This document shows, in pieces, positions 43,997 to 55,011 of a stretch of DNA of 64,000 bases. Positions within the stretch are counted from its first letter, which is position 1, and the number at the start of each line of letters is the position of its first letter. The notes below the pieces were generated by a model. The model was not told the origin of the DNA. It worked only from the letters and a program-made list of their open reading frames with translations, and did no database searches. Location: positions 124,001-188,000 of the forward strand of contig JADNRY010000042.1 in the NCBI GenBank assembly GCA_015501585.1, in the 5' to 3' direction. The stretch comes from Rhodocollybia butyracea (lineage: Eukaryota; Basidiomycota; Agaricomycetes; Agaricales; Omphalotaceae). A program made the translations under genes and the position numbers.

Positions 43997-44622
43997 ATGG
44001 GTCGTCGGGGCCATGCTCAAGCAGGGAAGACCCCTAGAGGCTGGCCACGAAACGCTCGGCAACCATATCTCAAACGCCTAAAGGCTTGGCGCAGAGCGAT
44101 AAAGCGGCTCTTCATGAAATTGGACCATAGTGGTTGGATCTATGTTTTTTACGAGGGAAATGGAATTTTCAAAGTCGGACAAACAAACTGCCTGCGTCGG
44201 CGAAAACGGGAATGGAATTGTAACTGTCCCAACGCTGCCAGGATCTGGCTTGAGGCGTTTTGGACATCCAATGCAACGAGAGCTGGTAAGAATTGATATC
44301 TTATTGATAGCATCACACTCACTCGTATAACTAGAATCACTTTTGCATATTTCACTGGAGGAGCTTTGTGAATGTTGTCCGCGTCACTTATGTGCTTGTA
44401 AGTACTTTTATGCAGATAGTAGCCTTCACCTCTGACATTGACTCTGACTGGCCAGGCGGAACTACTCACGTTGAAAAGTTCTTTTTCTTTGGCTCTCCAT
44501 CGTGGATATACACGGCTACAATTTGCCCAACAATTTTATGGGTATTAGGATTGGTTTGCTCACTCTTGCAGGTGAGTCAAATTCGCAAGGTGAAATTGCT
44601 TATTAAAAGGTTGTCGTTGTAG
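43997..44622 (+). CDS. T5orf172 / GIY-YIG-type nuclease-like protein
   Basis: Exons 43997-44285, 44335-44397 and 44456 onward, with introns of 49 and 58 bp (CTGAC branch in the second), keep one frame. The core GWIYVFYEGNGIFKVGQT carries the GIY-like WIY and YIG-like FKVG elements with the conserved T. It is followed by RRRKREW and, after intron 1, RAESLLHISLEE, then CCPRHLC...HVEKF, the His/Cys arrangement of fungal T5orf172-type proteins. The extreme C-terminus is hydrophobic (ICPTILWVLGLVCSLL) and may really be read through an unspliced intron. It is the only plus-strand gene in the right half of the giant element. A role in DNA cutting during transposition is possible but only inferred. 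Confidence 0.6.
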
Positions 44623-44765
44623 ATCTACTAGCTGATATGTAGGATATGCACTGTGTTAAAGACAAATTGTACATTATTTTTCTTGAAGTGCAATAACTAC
44701 AGCTTTGATGTCTCTTTTGTCTTTTTGTCGAGTCACGAGGCCGCTCATCATTTTGGTGGCTATTG

Positions 44766-44787
44766 TTCTCTCTCTCTCTCTCTCTCC
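44766..44787. repeat. (TC)n microsatellite
   Basis: About ten TC dinucleotides in a row. Confidence 0.8.
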
Positions 44788-45359
44788 AGCGCATTGTGCC
44801 ACTCATAAGCCGTCGTATTTCAATTGCTTTTCCCATGGACTCGTTCCCGGCACGACAATACTTTAGTTCCAAGCAGTAACCCTGTTGTCAACCTACCTCG
44901 CTGAAGTAAGGTACTCGCTGTCGCACCGCCATCACCTTCAGAGTTCTCAGATCAAACCAGTCTAGGACTGGTTCCAGTGACTCTCACCCACTCCGAATGA
45001 CCAATTCTTTCAGTATCCTCTTTCCCATGTTCCAGAACCTCTTCAATCCATATGATCACTCTGCAATTATAACAACTCGACAATCAAGCATCTTCAGTCT
45101 GAATTAACAAAGGTCCTGGAAAGTGAGTAACTTCAAACCTCTTTGTGAGGGATCACTATATGAGGAGGCGCTTATCTATGGCTTCTCTCAATATCTGAGG
45201 TCAGTTAAACTAGATAATCTATCAAGGTGCGAATGTCTATTGTTTTACTAGTCTTAGCCAGCCTTTTAACCCTCATGTTGTCACAGATCGGCTGTTATTA
45301 TTGTACTCTCAAGGAAGTTTTGGGGGTTTCTGGTGAGTTAGTACTATTTTTCACAGGCT
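44788..45359. other. Non-coding right arm of the giant element
   Basis: Mixed-composition sequence between the last cargo gene and the right GTTTAAAC-type array. No gene is seen. Confidence 0.45.
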
Positions 45360-45950
45360 GACAAATTTAACCAGTTGACAGGTTTAATCAGTTCGGTTAA
45401 TTCGAGTTTAAGTAAGTTGTTCCGGAGCTAAACAGCTTGAAACGAGTTGAAACAAATTTCTGGCTGAATTTTGCTCAAGGATGGCTTGAATTAGTTCAAC
45501 GGGTTTGTAGTTTGAACCAGTTGAAACGGGTTTATGAGTGTTGTCCTAGTTTCAGCTAGTTTCAACAGTTTAACGCTTGGCTGGATTTGTTTACGGAATT
45601 AGTGGTTTGAACTCGTTCAAACGGTTTATAAATCGAATTTCGCTGTAGTTTCACGCGGTTTAACCTCGTTTAACCTAGGTTGAGCAGGTTATTCTTTTAG
45701 TTTACCTTCGCTGTAGTTTCAACCAGTTTAACCTGGTTTGGCTGGGTTATTTTTTTTGTTGTCTTTGACTTGCGCTGTTGTTTTAGTCAGTTTAACCTAG
45801 TTTAACTAGGTTAATCGCGTTATCTGTTCAGTTTGAACTGGATTAAACCAGATATATTTATGTTTTTATAATGTACAATAAGGTTTTGTAGTTTAAACCA
45901 GTTAAGCTCAAATTTGTTTGAAACCATTGCAGTTTGAACTGAGCTTATGG
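45360..45950. repeat. GTTTAAAC / GTTTGAACCAGTT subterminal array, right
   Basis: More than ten variants of AGTTTAACC(T/A)GGTT, GTTTGAACCAGTTGAAACGG and GTTCAAACGG. It mirrors the array at 26230-26660 on the other side of the cargo. Confidence 0.7.
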
Positions 45951-46354
45951 GGTTACTGTAATTAAGGTACCATGGGTTGGTAAGACTCTCTTGGCTTGCC
46001 AAGAGCCAAGAAGATAAATCTCATGTTGCCCTTGTTAGCCATAACTGAGCTTATAAGTGTTCTCCTGGTTCCTACACTGTCCCCAGGGCTCTATATCTTT
46101 GTGTCATGGGTCCTCTACCCAAATTACACCTTTTCTACACCTTTTATTTAATAAGTAACGGAGGGGAGGGAAGAACGATGCATTCCCGATGAGTGGTTCG
46201 ACTTTGATGCGCTTTAAGCGCCGGGCGGTCCGTCCGTCCCGCGGTTCAAGTTTGCGGCGTCGTTCCGTATCTCCCCTTTTCTCTTCTCCTCCCGGGTCCT
46301 ACCGGGTACTTGTATACATGTGGACCGTCCCGTAGGTCGGTCCGAATAAATTTT

Positions 46355-46512
46355 CACTGCATGCAAATCACCATAAATTTTGGTGCAAATAGTAAAATTA
46401 TGTTAAAATTGTATGAAACCTCATACAATTTTAACATAATCTTACTACCTTCACACATGTTTAACATAATTTTACTACTTCCACAAAAATTTATGTTGAT
46501 TTGCAGGCAGTG
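46355..46512. mobile_element. Hairpin MITE, 158 bp
   Basis: The outer inverted arms begin CACTGCATGCAAATCA and end with the inverse of CACTGCCTGCAAATCA. At the centre is a perfect 20-bp hairpin (46397-46416 and 46421-46440, loop AACC). It is AT-rich inside a locally GC-rich region (46190-46640), which itself looks inserted. Confidence 0.65.
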
Positions 46513-47034
46513 TTTATTATAGGCACGTCGCTAGGACGCGCCCCGCCTTTCTTTTACTGCCGGCGCTGGGCCACTTTGATCCCCGGCGCCTAATTCATCA
46601 TTAATCGTCTAGTTTCTCTCTGTGGTTCGTTCCAGGGAACCAGTGCTTCGATTCTCTTACTTTAAACGGATATGGGTTTGCATTATGCTTGCCCTCATTT
46701 GTCTCTCTTCATCTATTTTAATCCTGTCTTGTATATCCCTGTATAGGACTTTTTGTAGTAGGTAGTATTAATTGAATAGACTTTAGATCTGGCAAGCCTA
46801 AATCAATCTAGGTAAATCAATTTGATTGATTTTGAGTTTGTGGGTCAACGATGCATCCTTGCACAGTAATGTAGCCTCTTAAAACATAGTGTATCTCCCT
46901 TCAAATGGGTTTCTACATACTAGATACCTGAAGTGGACCTTCAAAGTGTCTAATACATAATGTACCCTAGGTAGTGACGTGACATGTTTCACGGGGTCTT
47001 TTAAATGATGACATTTCGCTTGAATTTCGGCGTG
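46513..47034. other. Non-coding sequence near the right end of the giant element
   Basis: GC-rich then AT-rich sequence with no open frame of note. Confidence 0.4.
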
Positions 47035-47095
47035 TCACCGTATGGAACCGTAATTTGTACGGCCGTAGCCGTATACGGTACGGTGCGGATCCCTA
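47035..47095. repeat. Right subterminal repeats and TIR
   Basis: ACCGTATGGAACCGTAA, GTACGGCCGTAGCCGTA and TACGGTACGGTGCGGATCCC lead to the terminal TA. This is the inverse of the arrangement at 24823. Confidence 0.65.
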
Positions 47096-47103
47096 ACTGT
47101 ACA
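47096..47103. repeat. 8-bp target duplication ACTGTACA, right copy
   Basis: Identical to 24815-24822. Confidence 0.65.
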
Positions 47104-47199
47104 GTGCCGGAAAGCGGCTTCCCGTCCATACATATTTTGTTGATCGGCAAGTTATGCTGAGTCAGTTGTTTGTGTTACGGTACAACTGAGGGAGGGGAA

Positions 47200-47723
47200 T
47201 GTTGGACTTTGTCATCTATCATCTTCATTATACTTACTATGGAACAGTCTTCTCACTTCGTTACTATCTATGGAACATTCTCTCTTGCTGTAACTACTGG
47301 TATGTGAACTAGTTGTACTATCTTTATCCTGCCCACTTGCCATTGCCTTATTATTGTGCTCTCATCTATTCTTACTTACTTACCTTGTGCTCCATTCCAC
47401 TCTTGTCTTATTACTCTCACTCCATCTGTAAACACTTTATGCGTTGTACTTATTATTAACTCGCTGGACTCGTATTTACGCTTGTACATACTTGTGGAAT
47501 ATCAAGTTGTGTTTTCTCTGTCTGTGTCTGTGTCTGGACCTTTGTCTCCTCTGTGTCTGTGTGACCAGAGCCAACTAACAGTGTTGAGTACACTGTCTGC
47601 CTTATTGATCAACCTCTAATAGGGAAGTCTATGAGCTCACTATATAAGGATACCATCGAACTCGGCAGTTCTACTCTACATCTTGATTCTTCTTCTTACC
47701 AGTTTCTAGGTCTCAGAACAACA
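47200..47723 (+). repeat. Copia-type LTR-like block
   Basis: It starts TGTTGGACTTTGTCATC, has a TATATAAGG box at about 47641 and ends near CAACA at 47723, followed by CTGGGTCGCC, a primer-site-like sequence. No TSD and no downstream Copia genes were found, so it may be a solo or truncated copy. Confidence 0.4.
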
Positions 47724-48061
47724 ACTGGGTCGCCTCACAAGAAATGTATTCCCAAGACATTCTGAGACATAAACCCTCAAGCTGTTACTACAGCTGCTAC
47801 ATAGTTTCACAGATGACTTATGAATGTTCAGGGTATGCTATATAGATATATGTATGCTGATGAACTTGTGTATAGTATTCATCGCTTTCGCTGCCTTCAC
47901 TGCCTCTGTTATTATGGATTCTTTATCCCATGGACCTGTATTCTTCTCAAAATTTTCTCCCTGAGAGTCATTCACATTCACATCTGGTCCAGTACAACTC
48001 GTGCAGTGCAGTGGGAACTTTCGGTGTCCTCAATATGACACATACTACATGTTGCTTCTGG
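47724..48061. other. No gene recognised
   Basis: Short frames only. It lies between the LTR-like block and the last piece of the Plavaka gene. Confidence 0.4.
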
Positions 48062-48271
48062 TCACGGTTCTGTGCAAGTGAGAACTTTATTGTATAGAAC
48101 CAGTGAATTGGAATACACACCACATTTTTTTGCCAGCTCGACTTTTGCCAGCAGTTGATCACTATCCACCGCATCTTCATCTTCATCATCTCCATCGAAT
48201 GGGTCCAGAGGTGGTGCCTGAAGAGGAGGCATAAGCCCACGCTCAACAAGTTCATCAGCAATTCTCCACAA
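48062..48271 (-). pseudogene. Plavaka transposase, C-terminal piece
   Basis: WRIADELVERGLMPP, then PPLDPFDGDDEDEDAV and LLAKVELAKK match the acidic linker region that follows the transposase core in Plavaka proteins. It continues the gene at 49680-52128 after a 1.4-kb interruption and then runs into an intron donor or decays. Confidence 0.55.
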
Positions 48272-49690
48272 TCATAAACTGTATAATTGCATATTTCTTG
48301 TAATTAAAATGCCAATTTGTACCTGATTATGCCTCCCTGAGACATCAATCAATTATACGCAAGGTATAATCATTATACACGCAAATTATGCCCAATTATG
48401 CCTTGTTATACCAATCAGTAAACTTGACAAAACTGTGCATATAATAAAGTCTGTTGCATTGTGTGCAATGCTTGACACAATACTGAGTCGTAACCTTCAA
48501 ATCTTCAGTAACAAGCTTCGACTTCTTCTGAAAAAGTGTGGCTCAGTCTTTTAAAGGATTGAATTGGGGTGCACTGGCTCTGTGCTGAGAAACAAATCAA
48601 AAAAAATCGTTAAGTCAATCAATCGGCGCTTGAGGATCTCGTGACAACTGTACAGTTTAGTCTCACGTGCCATTTCAAATTTTTGAAGTTCCTTCTCCGA
48701 CTCAAATCTTGTCTTTTCTTGCGGCCAACTCTTGGGATTTAAAGCTAAAGTTGGGGCCTCTAATGTTGGCTTGTTTTTTTTTCTCCTGCAGGCTTGCTAA
48801 TATCTTAGCACAGTATGTAGGCTCTTGGCTGTGTTGCCCTTGCTGCCTTTCTCACTTCAAGGTTTGTCACTTTTCACCTCTTTAGCAATATGTACTGACG
48901 AAATATTTTTGCATGCATAAGTCTGCTCGAATCCCTGCTCTGAACTTCGATGACACATTTTCCTACAAACTGATGGTACAGTGGGCCTCAAGGTTTGTCA
49001 AGGTTTCTTATCCATTTGCCGACACTTACTAACTCAACATCTTTGCCAGTCTCATTCGCTCCTGTGGGTGCTCGCCGCTCTGTCCCTTCAATCAAGTTCT
49101 TCATCTTGGCACTCTGGGTCAAAGGACAAAGGGGTACCAGTGCATCTCATTTTTTTCCTCTCCAAATGAGCCTTCTAATTTTGTTGTTTCTCAGCAGATG
49201 TTGTCATAGTTGTCCATGGCAACAATGAAGCAGCTTTATTGTTTATGCCGCCTTTCAATCGCGCTATTAATCTGTCTACCAACAGCTACCCTGGGATTTT
49301 AGGTGGTCTGGCATGGTTATCGTCTTTGAGGGTAGCTAATCTAGCGTGTGTTTTATTCCCTCGGTGTGTACAGTAGTAGAATTGAGCATGTACAGTAGCT
49401 GTAGTGTACCAGAACAATAATAATGCTTTTTCACCCTTTTCTGAACGTATAATGAGCAATAATTGGATGCATAACCCAGTATAATGCTGGTATGAATGGG
49501 TATAATCACTGGTATAATCGGTATAAAGGGTGGTATAATCAGATGAGAATTGGGCATATAAATATGTATCATGAGATATAATGAGGCATTTCCATTATGC
49601 ACTCGGGGGGTCTATACATACCTCCCGGAAATTGCATAATCGGGCGTGATCCGCATGTATACATGCCAATCATACCCGATCATGATTGTG
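48272..49690. mobile_element. AT-rich repeat insertion in the Plavaka gene
   Basis: The edges carry an inverted CTCCACAATCAT motif (48268-48279 and 49683-49694). They are followed inward by TATAAT/ATTATGCC-rich sequence at both ends (48285-48425 and 49440-49620), a MITE-like fold-back pattern. The middle is unique-looking DNA without a credible gene. The exact edges are uncertain because the motif overlaps coding sequence. Confidence 0.4.
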
Positions 49691-52128
49691 GAGAAATGCT
49701 GATGTTGTGAGTGTAAAGCAGCAACCTTGTCAAGCTGTTGATTTGTGAGGAGCATCTGGCTAAGGGCGTTATACTGATTTGATTGACGCCATGGTTTCTT
49801 GACAGCAGTGATATGATGGGACTCTGTGATTGAAGAGCAAATACCATTGGGAGCACCGAAATTGACGATAAGGGAGGGATAGTGAAGAATAGAGTGCATA
49901 CAAGGGATTGAGAAATTCTCTCGGACAGAAGTAGCTTGAAAAATTTCTCGGTGTTTATGAAAAGAATGGATGGCATTCTGCAGCTCAGCGATAGTCTCAG
50001 TGGTGAAATTGTTACCATGAGCCAAGTAGCAGAAGTCCAGAAATGACGAGATACAGGCAGTCATTTTGTCGGGGATGAATTCTGAAATAGCAGGAAGAAA
50101 GACCTAATTAAAGCAGGTTAAAAAGATTTGCTAGACTGGAAGTACTTGAAAATACCTTCATCAAAGCCTTCGAGTCATCTCCGGTCCATTGCTTGAAGCG
50201 ATGGAGACCCGGAAACAAAGGCACAAGAGAGATTCTATTATTAAATATTAGAAACTGCACTATACAATGGAAAATATTGGGAGAAATACACACCAAAGAT
50301 CAACTTCATCCATTATTTCCTCCATCCATGCCTTACCATGTGTGATAGTAAGATATGAGATAATCCATTCGACAAGCATGTCCTTGAAACATCCTTTAAT
50401 GACCTGATGTAACAGGTTGGCGGTGAGAATTTCATGGATGCCAGCCCGGAGAAGTGATGAGTAAACGGCTAAATCAAGCCACAAAAATTCAACGAGTGCT
50501 GAAAACTATCAAAAAACATACCACAATGTTGTCATCAATCCCATAGTTGTCCCAGAGAACATTGGCACCCTGGTAGTGCTCAAATAGGGTATCAACCCAT
50601 TCCTGTGTGTGAGGTTCACCGAGATTCTCCAAGTTTGAAAAATGCGAAGTACACCTGTATGGTAAGTTATAAACAGATATAAATCAGTATATATGACAAC
50701 ACGTACCAACAGCACCAGCCTTCAACTACACCTGCAAGAAAACCTGCTCCGGATAGTCTGCAATGAAGGCAGCAAGATCATAGATGACATAACAAAAATA
50801 CCCATCAGGGCAGTGGCGGAGAACAGGGGTAGTCATTGCAGGCTTCAAGAAATGGAGGATAGCTGCGATTGATGAATGATATAGTTGTTTCTTGAATGTT
50901 TGGAACTTGCTATCATTGTCATGTTTTCGGTCTGCTGTAAAAATTGTCAACAGTGAATATGCCAAGTTGAATTTATTTACCTTTTGGGATGGCAAGAAAT
51001 CCAATAGGAACAACTCCATTACAATGGCCTCGTCTCGCTGAATTATGAAGATTCCCAATTGAAAGATACAGTGGGTGGTATTCAATGTGGCCAGTAGAGA
51101 CTGAGACTGTAGTTTTGTCAGCGCCGAGGATTATAGGGCAATACATTGCTCCATGAATGTTCGCTCCTCCAGTATCTGGATCATCGTAAATAGCGGTCTG
51201 AGAAAAAATCTAGGATGAGTGCTACAAAGTAAAAATCAAATAATGAACATACCGCATGCCTGTATGCATAATTCCCAGACATAAAATCACTCCATTGACG
51301 TTTTCCATCTTTTCCAATGTAAACGTAAGGCGCAGAGTCAAAGGCATCTGAGAATTCCGGGTTTGAAAGGATGGTTGCAATCACTATGTCAGGATCATGA
51401 TACCAGACCTGGTAAGATGCTTTTTGCCACTCAGGAGCATCAGGCAATGAGCTCTCGTCAATCTGAGTCTCCAAACATTGCCAAGGTGCACTCCCATCCT
51501 GGATGCTATCTATGGTCTCCAAAAGTTCTTGATGGTTGGAAAACGGCCCAGAGTCACCATCAAAATGTTCTTTGATATCTAAATACCATAGGTCAGGAAG
51601 CTCATCAATGTTTGGCTGCGACATTTCGACTTTTTTGAATAGCAGGGTCGCAAGATGGAATGCAACTTCATCAGCAAATGGTGCCCAAGGATTCTTGATA
51701 TGTGGAAGAGGCGGTGGCGGAGCACCCGGAGTAATAGGTGTACCATCTTCATTGTATTTTTCTCCTACAAAAGGTGTGATTTTTTCTCAAGTAAAAATCA
51801 ATAAATGCCCACCAGTAAGAAACAGGTGATAATTATACTGCTCTGTAGCCCCTATAGGATCTGGAGAAGGTGGATGTTCATCAAAAGGAGTATCGGGCTG
51901 ACCAAATACTTCAGGAGATGCTCAAGTCTCAGGAGGCATTGGAGTCTTGTGCGGCACTGTCACTGGTGGATGGAGAACTCCGTTTTGGTGTGTTCTTGAT
52001 TGGATATGTTTAGTAAGATGTTCTTGTAGAGCAAAAGTACGGGTGCAACCCTGATATGGACAAGGAATTTTACCCATGAAGCTTGAAGTGGGAAGGAAGT
52101 ATAAGGCACCGTATGGGGAGTGAGTCAC
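49680..52128 (-). pseudogene. Plavaka-type transposase gene
   Basis: About seven exons on the minus strand. It begins with a C2H2 zinc finger (CPYQGCTRTFALQEHLTKH, 52065-52010), then PWAPFADEVAFHLA, VWYHDPDIVIATILSNPEFS and WSDFMSGNYAY (51270), ILGADKTTVSVSTGHIEYH (about 51115, first catalytic Asp), FKKQLYHSSIAAILHFLKP, CPDGYFCYVIYDL and IADYPEQV (50740-50880), NVLWDNYGID (about 50550), LLHQVIKGCFKDMLVEWI (about 50395), QWTGDDSKALMKV (about 50190, second acidic cluster), and a C-terminal block with FGAPNGICSSITESHHI and LTNQQLDKVAAL. A TGA at about 51922 falls where CGA would be one transition away. The C-terminus is split by a repeat insert. The role is cut-and-paste transposition in the nucleus; this copy is probably inactive. 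Confidence 0.8.
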
Positions 52129-52243
52129 AGTTTGAACTTTAGCAAATAAAATCGGAAACAGATTACAAATATTCTACAACTGTATAGTTAACTTTTTTTA
52201 CCACCTCCCACTTACCTCAGTCTTCATTGTGTACTGTGAAAAA

Positions 52244-54590
52244 ATGTCAAAGAGAGTGACTCGTGGTATCAAGGTTAATATCGACGCAAGTCTCTTGCAG
52301 CGTACTCGACTGGAGCACAAAAATGAATTGTGGCCAAGGAACAGGAAGCCAAGGACATGATCAAGTCAGAAAATTTGCGCAAGGCCACCAATGCCAAGCA
52401 GCAGATCACTGACATAGAGGACAAACAGGCCATGGAACAAGCAAACCGTCAGTCTTTGCATCCTGATCTCAATCTTCAGACAAGCAGGTCTTCAAACTCT
52501 GAAAAGCCCACTACAATCAATTTGGAACCTGGCGTACAAGGTACATTCATTCTCTCAGCTAAAAAAAATAATTCATGCCTTTTTGAATTTTTTCACAAGA
52601 TATCAATGTACCTGATGTTTCCACCCCCGGTACTTGAATGTCTGACTATGTTCTGGACATGGACCTCATCAATAATCCTGATCATGTTTCCACCCCTGGT
52701 GCGATGTCCAACTATATTTCAGGTATGGACTTCGATCCCAATGAGTTGATCAAGTATGACAATGGCCACAAATCAGAGGGATCAACTTACAAGGACAACA
52801 AACTAGCTGGGGAGAATTCTGACTCCGGTTTTGATTATGAAGCAGCAATGGAAGAGCTTAAGAAAGCTTGTAGGGAGGCAAAAACACAGAAGACAAAGAA
52901 CAAGAAAGGGAAAACTTCACCAGAGCAGAAAAAAGTAAGTGTTAGGGCTCTTAAGTTTGAAGATACCTGTACCTCATACTTACTAGGCACAAAAATGCGC
53001 TGTTTGTGATGCGGTGTCAAGAGCACAGACAATACAGCCCAACGAGTCTATTGATGTGGTCAAGACTAACAAGAAGCGACCAAGTACTAACGCTGAAGCA
53101 TCTAATATGCAAGTATACCTTGATCAAGTTGAAATTATTCAGTAACTCACCTGTTCACAGAACCAAGCGTACAAAGGTGGACCTTGGTGGGCTTTGTACT
53201 GACTACAAGTCAAAACTAGTCAGCAAGTCAAAAATATCATTGTCTAATTCCGGAACCTTGACTAAAGCAGGCACAGAAACAAATGACAAGGAGTTGACTG
53301 AGTTGGAGGAACCTAAGGGGGAATTTGATGAAGATGAAAGCCCTACTGTTACAGCGGCCACTTGTAAGGATAAAAGGGGCTAAAGGGAAAGCGTGCAAAG
53401 TTAGAAAGCCATTACCAGTACGTTGCTTGCCAGCACATGAGTTAAGCTAATGAGACATTGACAGTGTGTGGGACAATTGGCTGGTGTCAGTCTCATGCCT
53501 GCCAACATGAGCAAGATTTATGGCAAAGAGTGTCATGGGACCGGACTTGTGCAACCTGCCTCTGTTAAATGCCAGACCATCACAAAGGCCAATCTGCCCA
53601 TTTCCTCTGCTGCAGACCTTTGTAAATGGGAAACAGACTACATGCCCCACATCTATGACTTTGTTGGTGCTGAGGAATATCAATTCGGGCTCAGCAACAA
53701 TGTTGAGCTCAAGTATTTGATCAAAAATCATTGGGTTACAGTGTATCCTTTGTTGAAGGAGTACAAGGATCATCTGGCCATTGGTCCTCTGGTACATTTA
53801 TATATTTTGCTATTGCTTATTCTGACTTTTTTCGCTTCAGGTTCATTCACAAATTTGTACATACCGCAGTGAATTTGGAAAGAAGGCTTTGAAGCTTGTT
53901 GGCCAGACCCTTAATGATCAACTGTGCAGTGTAGAGGATTGTGCCGATTTTGTTGCCAATCAGCTTGAGGAAGAAGCTTGGGCTTACAGTTCTCCAGGAT
54001 TGATGGTGCGTATTGTCACATTTTTTTTCTTGTGACTCAGTCTGAAATATTATGATATAATAGCGAGAAACTAGTGCTGGGGCCATGCGAGGGCCATTTA
54101 TCCTTGCAACATTTGCTCATCATTGCAAAATCACAAAAATGTTCAAGGCCAAATCAGATTTTGGATTCCCATGTGGTGCTTTAGCAGTCAGCGCTGCTGC
54201 TGTAAGTGTTTGCTGTGTTAGTCATTACTTGCTTCTGATGTCCTTTTTGCAGGTTCTCCGAGCACTGTGAGCATTTGAACATGGCACCAACTCAATTGAA
54301 GAAGCAAGAAAGGCCAAGGAAGAGGAACAAAAGAAAGATGGTTGTGGCTGGGTCTCCAAAAACACCAAGGACAGCTTCGGTGAAGCTCCCTGGGCCGATT
54401 ATTGTGGCAAGTACTTCAAGATGATCTGCAAAGCCAGCGACAAAAAGTGGATGGCCATCTTTGATGTGACCAAGGAGCATATTAATACTCGGAAGTTGGT
54501 TAAACAAGTTGCAGAGAAGATGGTGGCAGATGAGGGTGAAGATGTAGCAGAGCAGCGGGAAACTTTGGTTTTAGTACTGTCCAATTAGCA
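52244..54590 (+). pseudogene. DUF6532-like repeat gene, degenerate
   Basis: The plus-strand exons start MSKRVTRGIK; after a frameshift at about 52330 come AKEQEAKDMIKSENL and ITDIEDKQAMEQ. An acidic/basic middle follows, then CKWETDYMPHIYDFVG...LKYLIKNHWVTVYPLLK (53620-53760), YRSEFGKKALKLVGQTL (53860-53920) and RGPFILATFAHHC...FGFPCGALAVSAAA (54088-54200). This order (basic coiled N-terminus, a middle resembling DUF6532, and a GALAL-type motif) matches a multicopy Agaricomycete family. Several frameshifts are present. Its start lies about 115 bp from the divergent Plavaka start, so they may share a promoter region. Confidence 0.5.
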
Positions 54591-54660
54591 TACATTCCAC
54601 TTTAGGCAACCACTTTTTCATCTACTTAGATTACACTTTTGTGCCATTGACCTGGCTAAT

Positions 54661-54895
54661 TGTAACGCCTCCTCCCCATCTTGCCTGATTCCCTTCCGGC
54701 CGCGCGCCTTAACTTTTGTCACATCGCGACTCTTATCTTATCTTATCTTACGATTAGATATCATTTCTATTCTATTCATTTCAATTACTATAATCGCATA
54801 GCCTTTGTCGTGCTCTTTTGTGTGAACATAAGACTCTCGCCTAAGGGTGTTATACTTTTTTGAGCATCAAAAATCTTTATTAAAAGATTGTGTGC
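54661..54895 (+). repeat. Gypsy-type LTR start, tentative
   Basis: TGTAACGCCTCCTCCCC is a typical basidiomycete Gypsy LTR beginning, followed by CTTATCTTATCTTATC as in the Gypsy leader near 19735. The end is not certain (a CACA at 54898 is possible) and no TSD was found. Confidence 0.35.
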
Positions 54896-55011
54896 ACAAA
54901 ACTACGAGAAGTAATAACTACTCGACTAGAATTATAAAGTAATCTAAACAATTATCACCACTCTTACTCCGCATCAAAAGCGCCAAGCAAAATCAACAAA
55001 AGTTCGATCAC

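Larger units (their letters stand above)
24823..47095. mobile_element. Putative giant KDZ-class (Zisupton-like) DNA transposon with cargo, 22.3 kb
   Basis: The left end TAGGGATCCGCACCGTA and the right end, its exact inverse for 17 bp, are each bordered by the octamer ACTGTACA. Subterminal CCGTACCGTA-type repeats lie inside both ends. Inside the next layer of GTTTAAAC-type arrays are a KDZ transposase gene and at least eight other coding units, none shared with the flanking retroelements. Zisupton elements are known to make 8-bp duplications, and the KDZ superfamily groups Kyakuja, Dileera and Zisupton, so the boundary and the enclosed transposase agree. The YARNG-type end would also fit hAT, but no hAT transposase is present. 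Two solo LTRs and a hairpin MITE are later insertions. Alternative: two unrelated short elements of one TIR family flank the region by chance. Confidence 0.55.
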
